This document shows positions 1-9,933 of a stretch of 64,000 nucleotides of DNA, piece by piece. Position numbers and translations under genes: made by a program. Location: contig NC_019702.1 of NCBI RefSeq assembly GCF_000317085.1, forward strand, positions 1,828,394 through 1,892,393. Reading direction: 5' to 3'. The stretch's first letter is position 1. Every line of letters begins with the position of its first letter. This DNA is from Synechococcus sp. PCC 7502 (lineage in GTDB: Bacteria; Cyanobacteriota; Cyanobacteriia; Pseudanabaenales; Pseudanabaenaceae). The notes under the pieces were generated by a model. The model was not told the origin of the DNA. It did no database searches and worked only from the letters and a program-made list of their open reading frames with translations.

Positions 1-1035
1 ATCGCTCTATTAGAATCTATCGATCTATCCCATTTGCCAGAGCAGGGAAACTTTGACTCGACCCTTAAAAGCAGTGGTTGGCAAAAGTTACAGCCCGCCC
101 CATTGGAAATATTTCAAATTAATCTTGGTAAGCTCTGCAATATGACCTGTCAGCACTGTCATGTGGATGCCGCCCCCGATCGCAGGGAAAATATGGATAG
201 ACCTACCATTGATGCTTGCCTTGCTGCCCTTGACCAAACAGCAGCCCATACGGTGGATATTACAGGTGGTGCACCCGAACTTAATCCGCACTTTCGCTAT
301 TTAGTTGAGCAATGTGTAAGCCGTGGCAAACATGTAATTGATCGGTGTAATTTGACGGTGCTACTTTTGCCGACTATGACAGATTTACCCGCATGGTTTG
401 CTGAGCTTGGGGTTGAAGTTGTTTGCTCTTTACCCCACTACCGCCAGCCCAATACCGATAAGCAACGGGGTGATGGGACTTTTACCCAATCGATCGAAGC
501 TTTACGCCGCCTTAATGCTGTGGGTTACGGACAGGGAAATCCCCAACGTCAACTAACTTTAGTTAGCAATCCCACGGATACCTCTTTACCTTGTAATCAA
601 GCTGCTTTACTAGAGCAAATGTGGAAAAAAGGGCTGTGGGAAAATCATGAAATTACCTTCGATCGCCTGATTTCAATTAGTAATATGCCGATCGTTCGAC
701 AGTTGGAATGGCTGGAACAATCGGGTAATTTACAAGGTTATATGGAGTTACTGGTCAATTCCTTTAATCCTGCCACCATAGCGGGGCTGATGTGTCGCAA
801 TACGATTTCTGTGAGTTGGGATGGGAAATTATATGACTGTGACTTTAACCAAATGCTGGAGCTAGAAGTTCAACTAGAAGGTAATCAAAAAGCTAAGAAA
901 AATAGCCGCTATACCCATATTCGTGATTTTAGTCCAGAATTACTTGCCCAACGGACAATTGTTACAGGTCGTCATTGCTTTGGCTGTACTGCGGGTAAGG
1001 GGAGTTCCTGTAGTGGGGCGATCGCTGCCAGTTAA
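1..1035 (+). CDS. arsS: Arsenosugar biosynthesis radical SAM protein ArsS (5' partial)
   Basis: The reading frame is open from base 1, so the true start lies outside the window; a TTG at 34 is only the first possible start inside it. The protein carries the radical-SAM cluster motif CNMTCQHC followed by HVDAAP, the TGGAPELNP motif and the C-terminal DUF3641 signatures YDCDFNQML and HCFGCTAGKGSSC. Members of this family act after ArsM and transfer the adenosyl group to methylated arsenic in arsenosugar synthesis. The usual family sequence SLPCY reads SLPHY here, so one generally conserved Cys is a His. No arsM is visible because the upstream side is cut off. Family assignment is firm; the in vivo substrate is inferred. 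Confidence 0.87.
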   Translation: MALLESIDLSHLPEQGNFDSTLKSSGWQKLQPAPLEIFQINLGKLCNMTCQHCHVDAAPDRRENMDRPTIDACLAALDQTAAHTVDITGGAPELNPHFRYLVEQCVSRGKHVIDRCNLTVLLLPTMTDLPAWFAELGVEVVCSLPHYRQPNTDKQRGDGTFTQSIEALRRLNAVGYGQGNPQRQLTLVSNPTDTSLPCNQAALLEQMWKKGLWENHEITFDRLISISNMPIVRQLEWLEQSGNLQGYMELLVNSFNPATIAGLMCRNTISVSWDGKLYDCDFNQMLELEVQLEGNQKAKKNSRYTHIRDFSPELLAQRTIVTGRHCFGCTAGKGSSCSGAIAAS

Positions 1036-1218
1036 AGAACTAATTAAAGAAAAATTATTAAAACTACACATTTATCAAAGTAATGACATTAAATTTTATT
1101 AACAAATCTCAACAATTTGATTGCAAAATGTTTCAAATCCCCAATTTCACCATTAATCCCTAAAATTCTTTGCTAAAACTGAGTCTATACATAGAGATTA
1201 AATGCTTTAGGAGACTTC

Positions 1219-4200
1219 ATGCTCACTTCTGTGAAACCTACGACCAGACACATTGCCCCCAATTTACAAAACGATAATCGGGCACTTATGAAAGTCGTCT
1301 ATGTTGTATTAGAACCACAATATCAAAGTGCTTTGAGTGGAGCGATCGCCTCAATTAATAAAAATAATCCTAGCCTAGTGATTGAAGTCAATGGCTATTT
1401 AATTGAAGAATTACGCCAACCTGAGGCTTATGAGGCATTTAAGGCTGATGTTGCCACTGCCAATATATTTATCGGTTCGTTAATTTTTATCGAGGATTTA
1501 GCAAATAAAGTTGTAGATGCCGTTGCCCCTCACCGCGATCGCCTTGATGTTTGTATCGTTTTCCCTTCTATGCCCCAGGTCATGCGCCTGAATAAAATGG
1601 GTAGCTTTAGTATGGAAAATTTAGGGCAGTCCAAAAGTGCGATCGCCCAGTTCATGCGTAAGCGTAAAGAGAAATCGGGTAGCTCCTTCCAAGACAGCAT
1701 GCTCAAGGTTGTCCAGACTCTACCCAAGATTCTCAAATATATGCCGATGGATAAGGCGCAGGATGCTCGTAACTTTATGTTGAGCTTTCAGTACTGGCTG
1801 GGTGGATCGGAAGAGAATATTAAAAACTTCCTATTAATGCTGGCAAAGAATTATCTCCCTGCTGGTTCTAAATCCATCACTGTAGCCGATCCTGTCACCT
1901 ATTTAGATATGGGAATTTGGCATCCTATGGCTCCAAAAATGTTTGACGACATTAATGAATATCTAAACTGGTTCAATGCCCGTCGGGATATTTCTGCGGA
2001 TATTAAAGACCCCTTAGCACCTTGCATCGGTTTGGTTTGCGCCCGTAGCCATATTGTCACTGGAGATGACGCCCATTATGTGGCAGTGGTTCAAGAAATG
2101 GAATCAAAAGGAGCTAGAGTAATTCCCGTATTTGCAGGCGGCTTAGACTTCTCTAAACCAGTGGATGCCTATTTCTACGGCAAAGATGGCAAGTGCCTAG
2201 TCGATAGTGTAGTCTCACTTACAGGTTTTGCGCTCGTGGGCGGACCCGCACGGCAGGATCATCCTAAGGCAGTTGCTGCCCTGGAAAAATTAAACCGTCC
2301 CTACATGGTGGCGTTACCCCTCGTCTTCCAAAGCACTGAAGAATGGCAAGATAGTGATTTGGGCTTACATCCTGTGCAAGTGGCTTTACAGGTTGCTCTT
2401 CCTGAACTAGATGGAGCTATGGATCCAATTGTCATGTCTGGGCGGGATGAAATGACAGGCAGAGCGATCGCCCTATCAGATCGGGTAGAAATGATTGCTA
2501 ATCGTGCCATTAAGTGGGGAACCCTACGCCGCAAGCCTAGATTAGAGAAAAAGATTGCAATTACGATTTTTAGCTTCCCCCCAGACAAGGGCAATATTGG
2601 CACAGCCGCCTACTTAGATGTATTTGCCTCCATCCATAAAGTAATCAAGGCTCTAGCAGGTAACGGTTATGACGTGCAAGATATTCCCGCCGATGCCAAT
2701 GCCTTAATGCAGGATATTCTCCATAATCCCAATGCCATGGCTGGTAGCCCCGAATTAAATATTGCCGCCAAGCTTTCTGTTCGTGATTATGAAGAAAATA
2801 CTCCCTATTGCGATCGCATTACCGAACAATGGGGCGCACCTCCAGGGCATCTTAACTCCGATGGGCAGAGCCTTTTGATCTACGGTAAGCATTACGGCAA
2901 TGTATTTGTCGGTGTGCAACCCACCTTTGGCTACGAAGGCGATCCCATGCGCTTACTTTTCAGTAAATCAGCTTCACCCCACCACGGATTTGCAGCTTAC
3001 TACACCTATCTCAATCAAATTTGGAAGGCTGATGCGGTTCTACACTTTGGTACCCATGGATCGCTGGAATTCATGCCTGGCAAGCAGATTGGGCTTTCAG
3101 GTGAATGCTATCCCGATAACTTAATTGGAGCCTTACCCAATATCTATTACTACGCTGTTAATAATCCTTCCGAAGCGACGATCGCCAAGCGCAGAGGTTA
3201 TGCCACTACCATCAGTTATCTCACTCCTGCTCCCGAAAATGCAGGCTTACACCGAGGCTTAAAGGAACTGAGCGAATTAATTGGCTCCTATAAGGAACTA
3301 CGTCTAGGTAATCGTGGGGTTTCCATCGTCAATACGATTATGGATAAGGTACGGTTAGTAAATCTCGATCAAGATGTGGATTTAGGCGATCTAGATGCTA
3401 AGGATATGAGCCTCGAAGAACGTGACAACATTGTCGGTCAGGTTTATAACAAACTAATGGAAGTGGAATCAAGGGTTCTACCTTGTGGACTGCACGTTGT
3501 CGGTGAAGCTCCAAAACTTGAAGATATTACGGATGTGCTTTCCAGCATTGCCAGTTTTGATCGCCCTGAAGATAATGTCAAATCTCTATTACGGATTATT
3601 GCCGAAAGTATTGGACGAGATTTAGAACAAATCTATAAATCCAGTGATAAAGGCAACTATGCTGATGTGGAACTGTTAGCAACAATGAAAGCTACAACCA
3701 ATAAGGCAGTGGGAGCATTAGTCAAAGCTAAAGCTGATGTGGACGGGCGCATTTCCAAGCTATCAGTGCTGAACTTCCTGAATATGGGTAAAGTGGAGCC
3801 TTGGATTGAATCTTTAAAATCCTCAGGTTATGAAAAAGTCAATAAGGATGAAATCAAGCCCTTATTTGAATTTTTAGAATTTTGCTTGAAACAAATCATT
3901 GCTGATAATGAACTTGGTGGCTTGATTAAGGCTTTAGAAGGTGAATATATCCTGCCTAGTCCTGGTGGCGATCCCATCCGAAATCCCAACGTGCTGCCTA
4001 CGGGTAAAAATATGCACGCCCTTGATCCTCAGTCAATTCCCACCAGTGCTGCGGTACAAGCTGCTCAAGTCGTAGTGGAAAGACTACTGGAACGCCAAAA
4101 AGCTGATAACAATGGCAATTACCCGGAAACGATCGCCCTAGTACTTTGGGGGACTGATAATATCAAAACCTATGGTGAATCCTTAGCACAAGTGCTGTGG

Positions 4201-5184
4201 ATGGTGGGGGTCAAGCCTTTGCCTGATGCCCTTGGTCGTGTGAATAGATTGGAATTAGTTTCCTTAGAAGAATTAGGTCGCCCTCGTATTGATGTTGTCG
4301 TTAATTGCTCAGGCGTATTCCGTGATTTATTCATCAATCAAATGGATTTACTAGATCGGGCTGTGAGAATGGCAGCAGAAGCTGATGAACCCCTTGAGAT
4401 GAATTTTGTTCGTAAGCATGCGATCGCCCAAGCAGAAGAACTAGGAATTAGTACCCGTCAAGCGGCAACTAGGGTATTTAGTAATGCTTCGGGTTCCTAT
4501 TCATCTAATGTCAACCTTGCTGTAGAGAATAGCACTTGGGAAAAGGAAGAAGAACTACAAGAGATGTATCTAGCTCGTAAGTCCTTCGCCTTCGGTTCTG
4601 AGGTTAGCAATACCCAACAACGCCAAATCTATGAGTCGGCACTCAAGTCTGTAGATGTCACTTTCCAAAACCTTGACTCTTCGGAAATTAGTTTAACCGA
4701 TGTCTCGCACTACTTTGATTCGGATCCAACCAAGCTTGTAGCTAGTCTGCGTAAGGATGGTAAGCAACCCAGTGCTTACATGGCAGATACGACTACGGCG
4801 AATGCTCAAGTGCGAACTCTTTCTGAAACTGTGCGTTTAGATTCCCGAACTAAGCTGCTCAATCCCAAGTGGTACGAAGGCATGCTCAATCATGGCTACG
4901 AAGGAGTCAGAGAAATCTCCAAACGCCTTGTTAATACTATGGGTTGGTCGGCAACGGCTGGTGCTGTAGATAACTGGGTCTATGAAGATGTCAATGATGT
5001 CTATGTTAAAGATGCGGAAATGCGCGATCGCCTCAAAAACATGAATCCTCACTCTTTCCGTAAGATTGTTGGCACTCTATTAGAAGTGAACGGTAGAGGT
5101 TATTGGGAAACCAGTGACCAAAACTTGGAAATGCTGCGTGACTTGTATCAAGAGCTGGAAGACCGTATTGAAGGTGTAGAGTAA
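1219..5184 (+). CDS. chlH: Magnesium chelatase subunit H
   Basis: This 1321-residue protein has the length and sequence of cyanobacterial ChlH, the porphyrin-binding subunit that inserts Mg2+ into protoporphyrin IX with ChlI and ChlD at the first committed step of chlorophyll synthesis. The N-terminal part (about residues 1-190, with [11 protein letters not shown] and [16 protein letters not shown]) is the DUF3479 domain typical of ChlH, followed by the CobN/Mg-chelatase core, including [20 protein letters not shown]. The ATG at 1219 is preceded by TTTAGGAGA as ribosome binding site. It stands alone: arsS ends 183 bp upstream and the downstream operon is convergent. CobN, the cobalt chelatase relative, is excluded by the DUF3479 domain and the close similarity to ChlH. 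Confidence 0.97.
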   Translation: MLTSVKPTTRHIAPNLQNDNRALMKVVYVVLEPQYQSALSGAIASINKNNPSLVIEVNGYLIEELRQPEAYEAFKADVATANIFIGSLIFIEDLANKVVDAVAPHRDRLDVCIVFPSMPQVMRLNKMGSFSMENLGQSKSAIAQFMRKRKEKSGSSFQDSMLKVVQTLPKILKYMPMDKAQDARNFMLSFQYWLGGSEENIKNFLLMLAKNYLPAGSKSITVADPVTYLDMGIWHPMAPKMFDDINEYLNWFNARRDISADIKDPLAPCIGLVCARSHIVTGDDAHYVAVVQEMESKGARVIPVFAGGLDFSKPVDAYFYGKDGKCLVDSVVSLTGFALVGGPARQDHPKAVAALEKLNRPYMVALPLVFQSTEEWQDSDLGLHPVQVALQVALPELDGAMDPIVMSGRDEMTGRAIALSDRVEMIANRAIKWGTLRRKPRLEKKIAITIFSFPPDKGNIGTAAYLDVFASIHKVIKALAGNGYDVQDIPADANALMQDILHNPNAMAGSPELNIAAKLSVRDYEENTPYCDRITEQWGAPPGHLNSDGQSLLIYGKHYGNVFVGVQPTFGYEGDPMRLLFSKSASPHHGFAAYYTYLNQIWKADAVLHFGTHGSLEFMPGKQIGLSGECYPDNLIGALPNIYYYAVNNPSEATIAKRRGYATTISYLTPAPENAGLHRGLKELSELIGSYKELRLGNRGVSIVNTIMDKVRLVNLDQDVDLGDLDAKDMSLEERDNIVGQVYNKLMEVESRVLPCGLHVVGEAPKLEDITDVLSSIASFDRPEDNVKSLLRIIAESIGRDLEQIYKSSDKGNYADVELLATMKATTNKAVGALVKAKADVDGRISKLSVLNFLNMGKVEPWIESLKSSGYEKVNKDEIKPLFEFLEFCLKQIIADNELGGLIKALEGEYILPSPGGDPIRNPNVLPTGKNMHALDPQSIPTSAAVQAAQVVVERLLERQKADNNGNYPETIALVLWGTDNIKTYGESLAQVLWMVGVKPLPDALGRVNRLELVSLEELGRPRIDVVVNCSGVFRDLFINQMDLLDRAVRMAAEADEPLEMNFVRKHAIAQAEELGISTRQAATRVFSNASGSYSSNVNLAVENSTWEKEEELQEMYLARKSFAFGSEVSNTQQRQIYESALKSVDVTFQNLDSSEISLTDVSHYFDSDPTKLVASLRKDGKQPSAYMADTTTANAQVRTLSETVRLDSRTKLLNPKWYEGMLNHGYEGVREISKRLVNTMGWSATAGAVDNWVYEDVNDVYVKDAEMRDRLKNMNPHSFRKIVGTLLEVNGRGYWETSDQNLEMLRDLYQELEDRIEGVE

Positions 5185-5238
5185 TTGGTGATTTGATTTA
5201 TTTGGCAGGGATCAGGAGGGCACGATAGATAGTTCAGT

Positions 5239-5388
5239 TTAGATTTCAGAATTGTAGTGATGGATAAGTATCCAGATAGCTCCAATATGATTTTCTAATT
5301 TCTTAGGGGAAGAGAAAGTCTTTCTGACAAGGCGAAAAATTCTTTACCTCTAAGTACAGTTGAACATTTCAATATGATTAGTCTGTTA
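5239..5388 (-). pseudogene. Remnant of an IS1-family transposase C-terminus
   Basis: Read on the minus strand, one frame gives FNCT, stop, R, stop, RIFRLVRKTL, then KKLENHIGAIW and IHHYNSEI before a final stop. This matches the end of IS1-family transposases (pattern ERFNCTLRQRVSRLVRKTLSF), with the Leu and Gln codons turned into TAG and TAA. No start, catalytic region or terminal repeat is visible, so this is a decayed fragment. The rest of the 5185-5704 gap is AT-rich and, apart from the terminator near its right end, shows nothing recognisable. Confidence 0.6.
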
Positions 5389-5621
5389 TGACAGATTATT
5401 CCATAGTTACTTGAACCTCTTTTTATCATCTATCATGCCCTATTAATCCCTATTCCAATTTTTAATAATTTCCTATACTAAACCTTTGGGGTGGACTTAA
5501 TTCAAATTTTGGTTTTACTATCTTTTTAGTATTGGGATTAGAAATGGGAGTTTTAAATTTTTCCACTATTCAGCAATGCCATCATCAATAGCATTTATGG
5601 GCATATTGCTACCAAACAAAG

Positions 5622-5649
5622 AAGCCTCCTTTACAAACAGGGGAGGCTT
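5622..5649 (-). terminator. Probable terminator of the chemotaxis operon
   Basis: An 8-bp perfect stem (AAGCCTCC with GGAGGCTT, 12-base loop) lies 55 bp beyond the stop codon of the CheA-like gene. On the minus strand it is followed by CTTTGTTTGG, a T-rich run, as expected for intrinsic termination of the leftward operon. Confidence 0.6.
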
Positions 5650-5704
5650 AACCTAAACTCAGGTTCCGTTAAGTAAAAAGACTATAAACAACTAGGAGTG
5701 ATAA

Positions 5705-8700
5705 CTAAACTAAAGCTTCACCCTTTAATAGACGCTTAGAAGCTGTGATGACTTCTTCTTCCAGATAGGGTTTGGTAAAGTAACCCTTTGCTCCTAACTC
5801 CTTAGCAGCATTGCGGTGGCGATCTGTACCACGGGATGTCAACATAGCCACTGGAATTTTGGACAGAAACTCATCTTTTTGTAATCGAGAGAGCAGTTCC
5901 AATCCATCCATTCTTGGCATCTCAATATCGCAGAAGATCAGGTTGCACTGCATACCCGCGCGGAGTTTTTCCCATGCGTCTTTACCATCTTTCGCTTGCT
6001 CAACTCTATAGCCTACCTTACTAAAGGTTAGAGACAGTAATTCTCTTACCGTAATTGAGTCATCCACAATTAGTACCGTAGGATCAGTAGTTTCATCCGC
6101 ATCAGGAACTGGAGCTTCTGGTGCAGCATAGGAAGGTTTAAGCCTACCACTGGCAATATCAAATAGCTCTAGCACGTTGGCGATCGCCATAACTCGACCA
6201 TCCCCTAAAATAGTTGCCCCAGCAATACCAACTGGTTTGGGGATTGGTCCTTCTAACTGCTTAATTACAATTTCACCTTCGCCAAGGAACTGATCAACCT
6301 GTAACGCCAAGTATCCTGTGTCATTACGCAAAACAATGATCGATATAACGTCATCCTCTAGCTTGTTATAGATGCTGCTACGGCTAACCTGTCTTGTATA
6401 GGTCAGTAAATCAGAAAGGGGCTGAAAAGGCAGAGTTGTATTGCGCCATGTTAAGCAGGATTGTCCTTGAGGGTTCGTAAATATTTGATTTTGAGGCACT
6501 TCAACCATATCCTCAAATCCATCTACAGGGAAAGCAATTCTTGTGCGATTGCTAACACATAACATTGCCTTAGAGATACTTAAGGTTAGAGGTAATCTAA
6601 TAGTAAAAGTAGTTCCCTGCCCTAGGATGGATTCCGTAAAGATCGAGCCTCTAATATCATTTAAGGCAGAGTTGACCACATCTAATCCAACCCCTCGTCC
6701 TGCAAATTCATCAGCTTGACTCTTGGTACTGAATCCAGCTTCAAATAATAGCTCAAAAACCTCATCATCAGTCAAATGATTAACTTCTTCTTCTGTTCTA
6801 ACTCCTTTAGCAACAGCACTACGTTTTACTCTCTCTATATCAATTCCAGCCCCATCATCACTAACTGAAATAATAGTTTGATTGCCCTGATGATAGGCAC
6901 GCACCGTAATCATGCCCTTTGCTGATTTGCCCGCACTAAGTCTAGTATTAACATCCTCTAGTCCATGCACGATGGCATTGCTAACTAGGTGGGTCATTGG
7001 ATCGTATAACTGCTCCAGAATAGCCTTATCAATCAGAGTTTCCCGTCCCCTAATATCTATATCTGCTTCTTTCCCAGTTTTAATCGCTAAATCTCTAACT
7101 GCCCTAGGTAAGCGATCGGCAATTTGAGCAAATGGAACCATCCGAGATTGCTTTAGATCATCTTGAACTTGGTTGGTAATTACTCCCAACTGACGAGTAA
7201 CTTGTTCAGTTTCACCAACAACGAACTCAATGTCTGAAGCTGATTCCCGAACTCGTACAATCAACTCAATAATTTCTTGAGACAGAGCATGAAAATCACT
7301 AAATCGGTCAAGTTCAATCGAGTCGAAATCAGTAGATGTACTTCTTGATCTTGAGTCACTGTCTAACCGACTTTGCATTAATGCGGTAGATACTCTACTT
7401 TGTTCACGAGTAGCAACCAGTGAACTTTCAAGCAAAGATCGGTCATATTGATCTCTCATTTTTTGGGAGGCATCACTCAAAAGCTGTACTTGGGTGAGTA
7501 AATTAGCTAGAAACTGCTGCATCTTTTCTTGATCTTGATCCAACAAATTACGATTGACCACAAGCTCACCTACCAAGTTATTCAAACTATCAAGGTGTTT
7601 AACGTCAACTTTCATCGTCTGAGATATGATCTTGCTTGTTTGCCTCTTCGCAGCTACAGGACGTTTCGAGACTTTTACCCCAATTCCCCCTGCTTCGCCA
7701 GAATCTCGTAGTAGTGCTTCTAGGTCATCAAAGTCATCATTAGCTGCTTTTTTAACCGGAACAGGAGGTGGAGTCTCAATTAAGGTTTCCAACTCATCAA
7801 AACTAATAGGACTTGACTCGGATACTGATTCTTGAATTGGCTCAGCAGAGATTATTTCTAACTCATCAAGCTCACTAGTAGAAGTAATTTCAGTAGTAGG
7901 CTCAGCTAAATCAACATTACTGAATTCTGCACTGGTAATGCTTGGTTCTTCGGTTGTGAGTTCAAATTCATTAAAGTCTACAGATTCTTCTGGCTCCTCA
8001 ATGCTGTCATCACTGAATTCTGCACTGGTAATGCTTGGTTCTTCGATTGTGAGTTCAAATTCATTAAAGTCTACAGATTCTTCTGGCTCCTCAATGCTGT
8101 CATTACTAACTTCTGCACTGGTAATACTTGGTTGTTCGATTGTGAGTTCAAATTCATTAAAGTCTACAGATTCTTCTGGCTCCTCAATGCCGTCATTACT
8201 AACTTCTGCACTGGTAATACTTGGTTCTTCGGTTGTGAGTTCAAATTCATTAAAGTCTACAGATTCTTCTGGCTCCTCAATGCTGTCATCACTGAATTCT
8301 GCACTGGTAATGCTTGGTTCTTCGATTGTGAGTTCAAATTCATTAAAGTCTACAGATTCTTCTGGCTCCTCAATGCTGTCATTACTGAATTCTGCACTGG
8401 TAATACTTGGCTCTTCGGCTGTGAGTTCAAATTCACCAAAGTCTACAGATTCTTCTGGCTCCTCAATGCTGTCATCACTAACTAGGTTGTCAAGGTTAAG
8501 TTCAGAAGCTTGATCTGTAACTATTTCGTTATCACCCGCTTCGGTTGCCTCAGTTACCATCGAAAACTCATTGATAAAATCATCGATGGGTTCAGAGCTT
8601 TCTGTAATGTCTCCGCTCCACGCCCCTGCATCAATGGATTGCAAAGACTCTAAGTTATTTTCATCGGTGGCAGAAAAGAAATCCTCTAACCCAAGATCGT

Positions 8701-9883
8701 CATCGGAAAAGCCAGTTGAAATATCCTGCTCAGGCAAAGAAACTTCAGCAGTGTCGGTAATTGTATCCTGTAATAAATCCTCTAAGCCTAAGTCTTCAAA
8801 TCCAGCATCTTGTGGTATGTCAGAAGACAAATTAAATGTTTCAAAATTAAAGTCAGCCGAGCTTTCTGGGCTATTAATTGTTTCAGTCTCGGTTATGGAA
8901 AGATCTCCTGTTTCTTCATCTGCGATCGCTGACACACTTTCAAATAAATCTGATAGATCATCAAAATCCGAATTGCTTTCGTTACTATATTCCAATCCAG
9001 CATCACTGAATAGGTCATCCATAGAAACATCAGATGAATCAAAGTCTGATATGTTATCCATAAATACAGTGATGTCATCATCATCATTAAAGGATGCGAT
9101 CGGGGCTGTAGTTGGAATTAAAGCTTGAAGTTCTGGAGAGATAGTAATATCACTATCTTTGCCTTGCAATACTAAATCCTGTGCATATTTTGTATCTTTA
9201 ATAATAACTGGGGCAAGTACTCGGTAGGAATTATCCTCAAAGGCGATCGCCGCTTTTGAGGTCAGAATTAGCTGAGACCAGTTATGCAAGTTTAAATTGT
9301 TTCCAATAGTCAATAAATCTGAGCAAATGTTTTCAAGCTCTCGTCTTGAGCCAGCAGTATCATCCTGCTTAAATAACTGAAGCATATCCCGCAACTTATT
9401 AGCAACCTGTGATTGAAAAGTCGATACCAAGTTATCACTACTATCAGCCGCGTCACCCTCAACCAATCGATTTAAATAGGACTCTAGTTCAATAAATATC
9501 GGCTTAACACTTTCTAAGGCAGAGCTAGCAAGCTCATCGGAAATCTTATAGTTAGTCTCTAATTGCTCAATAAGTTCCTGTAGGCGATCAAAGCCAGCCA
9601 AAAATAAGCTCTTTAATCTTTCGTCAACCTGAATATTATTATGCTCTTGAAGAATCTTAAAGTAATCTTCCAACCTGTGGGATATATGTTGCACACTCAC
9701 AACACCCAACATTGCGGCACCACCTTTAATGGAGTGAGCTGCCCGAAACATCTCATTGGTCATTTCTGTATCCAGCAAAACATCCTGAAGATTCAGTACG
9801 CCTTGTTCAATAGTATTAAGGTGATCCTTGGCTTCCTCAATGAAGTAGCCCATAATACGTTGTTGCTGTTGTTCTGTGTTCAT
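5705..9883 (-). CDS. CheA-type hybrid histidine kinase (PilL/PixL/HmpE-like)
   Basis: This is the kinase of the chemotaxis-like operon. Domains in order: an N-terminal HPt domain with phospho-acceptor His50 (RAAHSIKGGA), a long acidic linker of about 400 residues, the dimerisation region, an ATPase domain (N-box HLVSNAIVHG, G-box DDGAGID), a CheW-like domain, and a C-terminal receiver (VLIVDDS, phospho-acceptor in CDIEMPRMDG). The linker contains six tandem 31-residue repeats rich in Glu and Ser. At 1392 residues it is much longer than enterobacterial CheA (about 650) and fits cyanobacterial PixL/PilL/HmpE proteins, which control phototaxis, type IV pili or hormogonium motility. Which of these outputs applies cannot be told from sequence. 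It is the last gene of the operon, 50 bp after the receptor gene. Confidence 0.92.
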   Translation of the reverse strand: MNTEQQQQRIMGYFIEEAKDHLNTIEQGVLNLQDVLLDTEMTNEMFRAAHSIKGGAAMLGVVSVQHISHRLEDYFKILQEHNNIQVDERLKSLFLAGFDRLQELIEQLETNYKISDELASSALESVKPIFIELESYLNRLVEGDAADSSDNLVSTFQSQVANKLRDMLQLFKQDDTAGSRRELENICSDLLTIGNNLNLHNWSQLILTSKAAIAFEDNSYRVLAPVIIKDTKYAQDLVLQGKDSDITISPELQALIPTTAPIASFNDDDDITVFMDNISDFDSSDVSMDDLFSDAGLEYSNESNSDFDDLSDLFESVSAIADEETGDLSITETETINSPESSADFNFETFNLSSDIPQDAGFEDLGLEDLLQDTITDTAEVSLPEQDISTGFSDDDLGLEDFFSATDENNLESLQSIDAGAWSGDITESSEPIDDFINEFSMVTEATEAGDNEIVTDQASELNLDNLVSDDSIEEPEESVDFGEFELTAEEPSITSAEFSNDSIEEPEESVDFNEFELTIEEPSITSAEFSDDSIEEPEESVDFNEFELTTEEPSITSAEVSNDGIEEPEESVDFNEFELTIEQPSITSAEVSNDSIEEPEESVDFNEFELTIEEPSITSAEFSDDSIEEPEESVDFNEFELTTEEPSITSAEFSNVDLAEPTTEITSTSELDELEIISAEPIQESVSESSPISFDELETLIETPPPVPVKKAANDDFDDLEALLRDSGEAGGIGVKVSKRPVAAKRQTSKIISQTMKVDVKHLDSLNNLVGELVVNRNLLDQDQEKMQQFLANLLTQVQLLSDASQKMRDQYDRSLLESSLVATREQSRVSTALMQSRLDSDSRSRSTSTDFDSIELDRFSDFHALSQEIIELIVRVRESASDIEFVVGETEQVTRQLGVITNQVQDDLKQSRMVPFAQIADRLPRAVRDLAIKTGKEADIDIRGRETLIDKAILEQLYDPMTHLVSNAIVHGLEDVNTRLSAGKSAKGMITVRAYHQGNQTIISVSDDGAGIDIERVKRSAVAKGVRTEEEVNHLTDDEVFELLFEAGFSTKSQADEFAGRGVGLDVVNSALNDIRGSIFTESILGQGTTFTIRLPLTLSISKAMLCVSNRTRIAFPVDGFEDMVEVPQNQIFTNPQGQSCLTWRNTTLPFQPLSDLLTYTRQVSRSSIYNKLEDDVISIIVLRNDTGYLALQVDQFLGEGEIVIKQLEGPIPKPVGIAGATILGDGRVMAIANVLELFDIASGRLKPSYAAPEAPVPDADETTDPTVLIVDDSITVRELLSLTFSKVGYRVEQAKDGKDAWEKLRAGMQCNLIFCDIEMPRMDGLELLSRLQKDEFLSKIPVAMLTSRGTDRHRNAAKELGAKGYFTKPYLEEEVITASKRLLKGEALV
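7921..8478 (-). repeat. Six in-frame 93-bp tandem repeats in the CheA linker
   Basis: Six direct copies, each exactly 93 bp (31 codons), begin at 7921, 8014, 8107, 8200, 8293 and 8386. Each encodes a unit close to SIEEPEESVDFNEFEL, then TxEEPSITSAE. Copies differ by few bases and the spacing never breaks, so the array is kept in frame. Variants alternate (TIEEP and TTEEP, AEF and AEV), which suggests growth by multi-unit duplication and recent homogenisation. The unit lies between the HPt and kinase domains and adds about 186 acidic residues. Confidence 0.95.
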
Positions 9884-9933
9884 GGCGGGTTCTTCTTATA
9901 GAGATATATTTGTAAGGATTGAATGACTAAGGC

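Noticed and set aside
7921-8478. Possible CRISPR-like direct repeat array
   Set aside because: The units are contiguous with no spacers and code in frame for protein.
7938-8513. Long plus-strand frames across the CheA repeat region (also 8132-8485)
   Set aside because: They are the complement of the 93-bp repeats; 93 is a multiple of three, so all frames repeat without stops. The translation is Ser-rich low complexity with no start signal.
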